Positions 60,391 through 64,000 of a stretch of 64,000 nucleotides of DNA are shown one piece after another. Position 1 is the stretch's first letter, and each line of letters opens with the position of its first letter. Made by a program: the position numbers and the translations under genes. Under the pieces are notes generated by a model. The model was not told the DNA's origin, made no database searches, and worked only from the letters and a program-made list of their open reading frames with translations. The stretch is from positions 27,452 through 91,451 of the forward strand of contig JAZRZP010000025.1 of assembly GCA_045601425.1 (NCBI GenBank). The letters run 5' to 3'. The DNA is from UBA1219 sp045601425. Lineage in GTDB: Bacteria; Bacteroidota; Bacteroidia; Bacteroidales; P3.

Positions 60391-62145
60391 ATGTACAGGA
60401 CTCATACTTGTGGTGAATTGAATATGAACCACGTAGGACAGAAAGTTACGCTTTGCGGCTGGCTTCAGCGCTCCCGTGACCTTGGCGGAATGACATTCGT
60501 CGATCTCCGTGACCGCTACGGCATCACACAGCTGGCGTTCAATATGGAAACCAATGCCCAGCTCTGCGAACAGGCACGGAAACTCGGACGTGAATTTGTT
60601 TTGCAGGCAGTTGGAACCGTTGCCGAACGTTCAAGCAAAAACAATAAAATACCGACGGGCGAAATCGAAATAATCGTTGAAGAACTCAATGTCCTCAATA
60701 CCTCGAAACTGCCTCCATTCACGATAGAAGACAATACCGACGGTGGCGATGACATACGCATGAAATACCGCTATCTGGATCTCCGCCGCAATGCCGTGAA
60801 GAAAAATCTCGAACTGCGTCACCGCATGGCCATGCTGACACGCAACTTCCTCAGCTTACGCAACTTTCTTGAAATAGAAACACCCATGCTCATAAAATCC
60901 ACTCCCGAAGGAGCCAGAGATTTTGTCGTTCCGAGCCGTATGAACCCCGGCGAATTTTACGCACTCCCACAGTCTCCGCAACAATACAAACAGCTGCTCA
61001 TGGTTTCGGGCTTCGACCGTTATTTCCAGATTGTACGCTGCTTCCGCGATGAAGACTTGCGGGCCGACCGTCAGCCGGAATTCACCCAAATCGACTGCGA
61101 AATGTCATTCGTGGAACAGGAAGACGTCCTCAATACTTTCGAGGCTCTTCTGAAACATCTTTTCAAGGAAGAAAAAGGCATGGAATTCGGCGATTTCCCG
61201 AGAATGACTTGGCACGATGCCATGAAATTCTACGGCAGCGACAAGCCCGATATCCGTTTCGGTATGAAATTCGTTGAACTCAACGACGTTGTGAAAGGCA
61301 AGGGTTTCGGACTTTTCGACGGTGCCGAACTCGTGGTCGGAATATGTGCCGAAGGCTGTGCCGAATATACCCGCAAACAGCTCGATGCCCTGACCGACTT
61401 CGTAAAACGTCCTCAGGTAGGTGCCGGCGGAATGGTTTACATCAAATACAACAGCGACGGAACATTCAAGTCTTCGGTGGACAAATTCTATACTCAGGAC
61501 GACCAGAAAGCCATTGCGGAACGCTTCGGTGCCAAGCCCGGCGACCTTATGCTGATACTCTGCGGCCCTGCCATGAAGGCACGCAAGCAACTCTGCGAAC
61601 TCCGTCTCGAAATGGGCAACCGTCTCGGGCTGAGAAACCCCAATGAATACGCGCCCATGTGGGTGGTGGATTTCCCGCTTCTGGAATGGGACGACGAAAC
61701 ACAGCGATTCTACGCCATGCACCACCCCTTCACGGCTCCGAAGCCCGAAGACGAAGCTCTTCTGGAAGACCAGTCCCGCTGGGGTGACATACGTGCCAAC
61801 GCATACGACATAGTCATGAACGGCGTTGAAGTCGGCGGAGGTTCCATACGTATCCACGACCGCACCTTGCAGAACAAGATGTTCCATACCCTCGGATTCA
61901 CCGACGAGTCGGCACAGGAACAGTTCGGTTTCCTCATGGGGGCTTTCGAATACGGAGCACCTCCTCACGCAGGTTTGGCATTCGGATTCGACCGTCTGTG
62001 CGCCCTCTTCGGAGGTGCCGACACCATCCGCGACTACATCGCTTTCCCGAAAAACAATTCCGGCCGCGATGTCATGAGCGGAAGCCCTTCGCCTATTTCC
62101 GATGCTCAACTCGACGAATTGCAGATAAAAACTTTGGCAAAATAA
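60391..62145 (+). CDS. aspS: Aspartyl-tRNA synthetase
   Basis: A 584-residue class IIb synthetase: anticodon-binding OB fold (about 1-110, GWLQRSRDLGGMTFVDLRDRYGITQ), flipping loop, catalytic core with motif 2 (RCFRDEDLRADRQPEFTQID), the bacterial GAD insertion domain (about 290-410), and motif 3 (GLAFGFDRLCALFGG). Length and the GAD insert mark the bacterial form. It completes an operon with the GT2, GT-C and acyltransferase genes, an unusual partnership for a tRNA synthetase. Confidence 0.97.
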   Translation: MYRTHTCGELNMNHVGQKVTLCGWLQRSRDLGGMTFVDLRDRYGITQLAFNMETNAQLCEQARKLGREFVLQAVGTVAERSSKNNKIPTGEIEIIVEELNVLNTSKLPPFTIEDNTDGGDDIRMKYRYLDLRRNAVKKNLELRHRMAMLTRNFLSLRNFLEIETPMLIKSTPEGARDFVVPSRMNPGEFYALPQSPQQYKQLLMVSGFDRYFQIVRCFRDEDLRADRQPEFTQIDCEMSFVEQEDVLNTFEALLKHLFKEEKGMEFGDFPRMTWHDAMKFYGSDKPDIRFGMKFVELNDVVKGKGFGLFDGAELVVGICAEGCAEYTRKQLDALTDFVKRPQVGAGGMVYIKYNSDGTFKSSVDKFYTQDDQKAIAERFGAKPGDLMLILCGPAMKARKQLCELRLEMGNRLGLRNPNEYAPMWVVDFPLLEWDDETQRFYAMHHPFTAPKPEDEALLEDQSRWGDIRANAYDIVMNGVEVGGGSIRIHDRTLQNKMFHTLGFTDESAQEQFGFLMGAFEYGAPPHAGLAFGFDRLCALFGGADTIRDYIAFPKNNSGRDVMSGSPSPISDAQLDELQIKTLAK

Positions 62146-62302
62146 GTCATTTGGAAAAAAATATATGGTAGGCTCTCCGCCGAACACCTACAAACAAAAA
62201 GTTGAAATTTTAGAGCCTGCCTTAATATTAGAGGTTATCAGTAGAATTTAAACTTTAGAAACATAAACAAGAAAAAAATTAAATAACATATTATAACATA
62301 AC

Positions 62303-62560
62303 GCATTAGCTATTATTTCGCGTTCAAACCAAAAAGCCTGAGAAACTGATTTGATTTGAAAATCGGATAGCAATGTTCACGATTAGTCTGGAAAGATTAT
62401 CGTTGCTCAACAATAATGTTAATGCTCGCACCCTAAGGTGTGGGCTAATCTATGTTGAGCACCGGGTTTCTTCTCAGGCTTCCCGTGAACGCGAGTAGAG
62501 AGGTTCGCGCCTTTCTTTTTGCCCGATTATGAGGATTGATAGCATTGCAAAAAACTATCA
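62303..62560 (+). ncRNA. Structured leader element, copy 2 (before the GT2 gene)
   Basis: The 258-nt plus-strand twin of the element at 24687-24946. It has the block GCATTAGCTATTATT (62303-62317). Outer stem TCGCGTTCA/TGAACGCGA pairs 62318-62326 with 62486-62494. Second stem AGCCTGAGAA/TTCTCAGGCT pairs 62335-62344 with 62471-62480. Third stem TGCTCAACA/TGTTGAGCA pairs 62404-62412 with 62453-62461 and holds hairpin GCTCGCACC/GGTGTGGGC (62424-62445). Terminator-like hairpin AGAGAGG/CCTTTCT (62497-62516) has a T5 tail. A last hairpin TGATAG/CTATCA (62537-62560) ends 6 bases before the GT2 ATG. Stem sequences differ from copy 1 but pairing is kept. Confidence 0.75.
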
Positions 62561-62579
62561 GTCGAAATGGAAAATTTAA
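62529..62579 (+). CDS. Possible 16-codon upstream frame in the copy 2 leader
   Basis: ATG 62529 opens a frame MRIDSIAKNYQSKWKI that ends at TAA 62577, overlapping the GT2 start (62567) in another frame. The equivalent bases in copy 1 encode IDSIAKK in frame with the restriction enzyme, from a TTG codon. It may only reflect conservation of the hairpin DNA. Confidence 0.25.
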   Translation: MRIDSIAKNYQSKWKI

Positions 62580-63517
62580 AACTTTCAGTGATTATTTGCA
62601 CTTATAATCGTGCAAAGCTTCTTCCCGAAGCCCTTGGTTCGGTATTGAATCAAAAGACCGACTTTGATTTTGAAGTTATTGTTGGCGATGATGCCAGCAC
62701 TGATGGAACACACGAATTGTTAAACGGGTATCAAAAGAAATATCCGCAAAAAATCGTGCTTAGTTTAATGGAAAAGAATAGCGGAATAGGCGCAAACTGG
62801 GCAACAGCATTGATGAAGGCACATGGCAAATATGTCGCATTTTTAGATGACGACGACTATTGGACTGATGACCAGCGAATGCAAATCATGGTGGATTATC
62901 TTGAAAACCATCCTGAATACGATGCGTTATATACGAATGCCGTCTCATTGAATGAAAAAACCGGCAAAAGGCACTTGATTAGTTATCCAAGTCCTGAAGA
63001 ATATGACATTTATAAGCTTTGGGGAGGAAAGCAACCAAATATCTCACTAAATACTTTGATAATAAAGAGGAACATTTTTGAAGAATGTGTTAATCTGAAA
63101 GATTATGTTGAATATCAATTCCCAATACAAGACTGGAATACGCATATTCTCCTGCTTCGGAAAGTCCGTTTCGCCTTTATGGATATGCCTACAAGCCTTT
63201 TTAGAGTGACAGACGGTTCTCTGTCTCATCCAAAAACCTATGAAAAGGTTATTACAAAATATCAGAAAGAGAAAAGAATGTGCAAGTATCTTTCGGAACA
63301 ATTTCTTTACGACCCAAGATTCTCATTTGATGAAACGGATGACAGATATATGTATCACATACTGACTTCCGTTGCTTTTCAAAGAGGTGATTATCGTGAA
63401 GCGAAGCAATATGCGCAATTGTCGGGAGAACATTCAATGCGGGTAAAAAGTACAAAGACTTGGATTACTTTCCATTTATATCGTTTCGCACGTTTTTTGA
63501 GAAGAAAGTGTGAATGA
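62567..63517 (+). CDS. Family 2 glycosyltransferase
   Basis: A 316-residue GT2 enzyme: LSVIICTYNRAKLLPEALGSVLNQ, IVGDDASTDGTHELL, GANWATALMKAHGKYVAFLDDDDYWTDDQ (the DDD metal site near residue 103). It resembles glycosyltransferases of O-antigen or capsule clusters. No membrane anchor; the C terminus is basic and helical. It is preceded by the structured leader and followed by mfd, without other surface-polysaccharide genes beside it. Its coding sequence is somewhat richer in A and T than aspS, which fits lateral gain. Confidence 0.88.
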   Translation: MENLKLSVIICTYNRAKLLPEALGSVLNQKTDFDFEVIVGDDASTDGTHELLNGYQKKYPQKIVLSLMEKNSGIGANWATALMKAHGKYVAFLDDDDYWTDDQRMQIMVDYLENHPEYDALYTNAVSLNEKTGKRHLISYPSPEEYDIYKLWGGKQPNISLNTLIIKRNIFEECVNLKDYVEYQFPIQDWNTHILLLRKVRFAFMDMPTSLFRVTDGSLSHPKTYEKVITKYQKEKRMCKYLSEQFLYDPRFSFDETDDRYMYHILTSVAFQRGDYREAKQYAQLSGEHSMRVKSTKTWITFHLYRFARFLRRKCE

Positions 63518-63629
63518 TTCAAGATAGAAAGTGTGGATTGATTTTGCAATGCGGAATCATTGCCAATAATTGTCAAATGCTTTGTCGCGAATGTAACCGC
63601 CGTAAGTCTTCAAAATGATGGATTTTTAC

Positions 63630-63637
63630 TACCTTTG
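63630..63637 (+). promoter_or_regulatory. Candidate -7 element of mfd
   Basis: TACCTTTG fits TAnnTTTG and lies 16 bases before the mfd ATG. Confidence 0.5.
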
Positions 63638-63653
63638 CAGCGTCATCCCATCC

Positions 63654-64000
63654 ATGGAGATGGCACTAAATGGTAAAAAAATCGTGGCAAATCATTTCAA
63701 GCAAATCTATAAAGGAGATGCCCGCATCGAAGCGATGACAAAGTCGTTGCGCGATGGAGGGCATTTGCTTTGTTCGAATCTAATGGCCTCTGCAAAGGCC
63801 TTCGTCACCGAAGCAGTGTTTCACCAAATAGGCGGTCAGCACCTCATCGTGTGTGCCGACAAGGAAGACGCAGCCTATTTCTACAACGACCTTGAAGGCA
63901 TGTATGGCGAGCGCGGCATGGACTACAGCAAGAAGCAAGTGCTCTTCTACCCCACTTCCTACAAGCGTCCTTACGAACCCGAGAAGCCCGACAACACCTA
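63654..64000 (+). CDS. mfd: Transcription-repair coupling factor Mfd, N-terminal fragment (3' end outside window)
   Basis: The frame is open to the window edge: 115 codons. The residues EMALNGKKIVANHF, HLLCSNLMASAKAFVTEAVFHQIGGQHLIVCADKEDAAYFYNDLEGMYGE and QVLFYPTSYKRPYEPEKPDNT match the UvrB-homology N terminus of Mfd, the ATPase that removes stalled RNA polymerase and recruits UvrA. An alternative ATG lies two codons later. A -7 element is 16 bases upstream. The identification rests on about a tenth of the protein. Confidence 0.8.
   Translation, partial: MEMALNGKKIVANHFKQIYKGDARIEAMTKSLRDGGHLLCSNLMASAKAFVTEAVFHQIGGQHLIVCADKEDAAYFYNDLEGMYGERGMDYSKKQVLFYPTSYKRPYEPEKPDNT

Noticed and set aside
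62167..62221. Inverted repeat GGTAGGCTCT / AGAGCCTGCC after aspS as a terminator
   Set aside because: The loop is 35 bases and no T-run follows, so it is not supported as a terminator.
62303..62560. Reading the structured element as an integron attC site or an IS end
   Set aside because: There is no integrase or transposase, no target duplication, and the paired stems are many and nested, unlike a single attC palindrome. Compensatory changes fit RNA better.
1..64000. tRNA, rRNA or CRISPR arrays
   Set aside because: No cloverleaf with a TTCRANNC loop in intergenic DNA, no conserved rRNA blocks and no regularly spaced repeats were seen by reading; a tRNAscan or CRISPR-finder run would settle small misses.

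Overview
The window is a stretch of a Bacteroidetes chromosome, most likely order Bacteroidales. Four things point there: type IX secretion genes (porV, porU, a porP/SprF gene, gldJ), many promoters with the Bacteroidetes -7 box TAnnTTTG, lipoproteins with acidic residues after the lipobox cysteine, and Bacteroidetes-type families (DUF4831, DUF4369, BACON, T9SS sorting domains). The species cannot be named from the sequence. No rRNA, tRNA, CRISPR array, transposase or phage gene was found.

Layout. 0-4 kb: the end of a sodium:solute symporter, a DUF4831 lipoprotein, ribonuclease Z and two small lipoproteins. 4-7.8 kb: thrS-infC-rpmI-rplT-rplS, where infC seems to start at AUA and rplT has a structured leader. 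7.8-12.8 kb: a DUF2079 membrane protein, a GH5-like lipoprotein, Maf and a MORN-like repeat protein. 12.9-21 kb: porV and porU diverging from porP/SprF and gldJ. 21-22.8 kb: FKBP, phosphopantetheinyl transferase, ispF. 22.9-25 kb: an AT-rich type II restriction-modification cassette led by a structured element. 25-39.8 kb: gcvP, small membrane proteins, a TPR protein, a DHODH-like protein, an acyl-CoA ligase, a Zn peptidase, a DUF2975/XRE pair, butyrate kinase, FKBP, aroC, a DUF4369 lipoprotein and lpxH. 39.9-53.5 kb: a secreted C10 protease, Wzz and O-antigen ligase-like genes, a PHP phosphatase, a CPA2 antiporter, FAH-exonuclease-kdsA, rsmI, yebC and purM. 53.7-62.1 kb: an M16 peptidase and an operon GT2, GT-C/TPR protein, acyltransferase, aspS. 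62.3-64 kb: a second copy of the structured element, a GT2 gene and the start of mfd.

The genes work together in recognisable groups. PorU, PorV, PorP and GldJ belong to type IX secretion, and the C10 protease at 40-42 kb carries a type IX sorting domain and is a likely cargo. LpxH, KdsA, the Wzz-like and ligase-like proteins, the acyltransferase and the GT2 enzymes build the outer envelope. thrS to rplS is the usual translation operon.

The most interesting observation is a pair of about 260-nt elements (24687-24946 on the minus strand, 62303-62560 on the plus strand). They share sequence blocks and keep the same nested stems although the stem sequences differ. Each ends in a terminator-like hairpin and a last hairpin next to the start codon of an accessory gene (restriction enzyme or glycosyltransferase). 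One arm can pair with the terminator loop in both copies, which suggests a switchable leader RNA. I do not recognise it as a known family.
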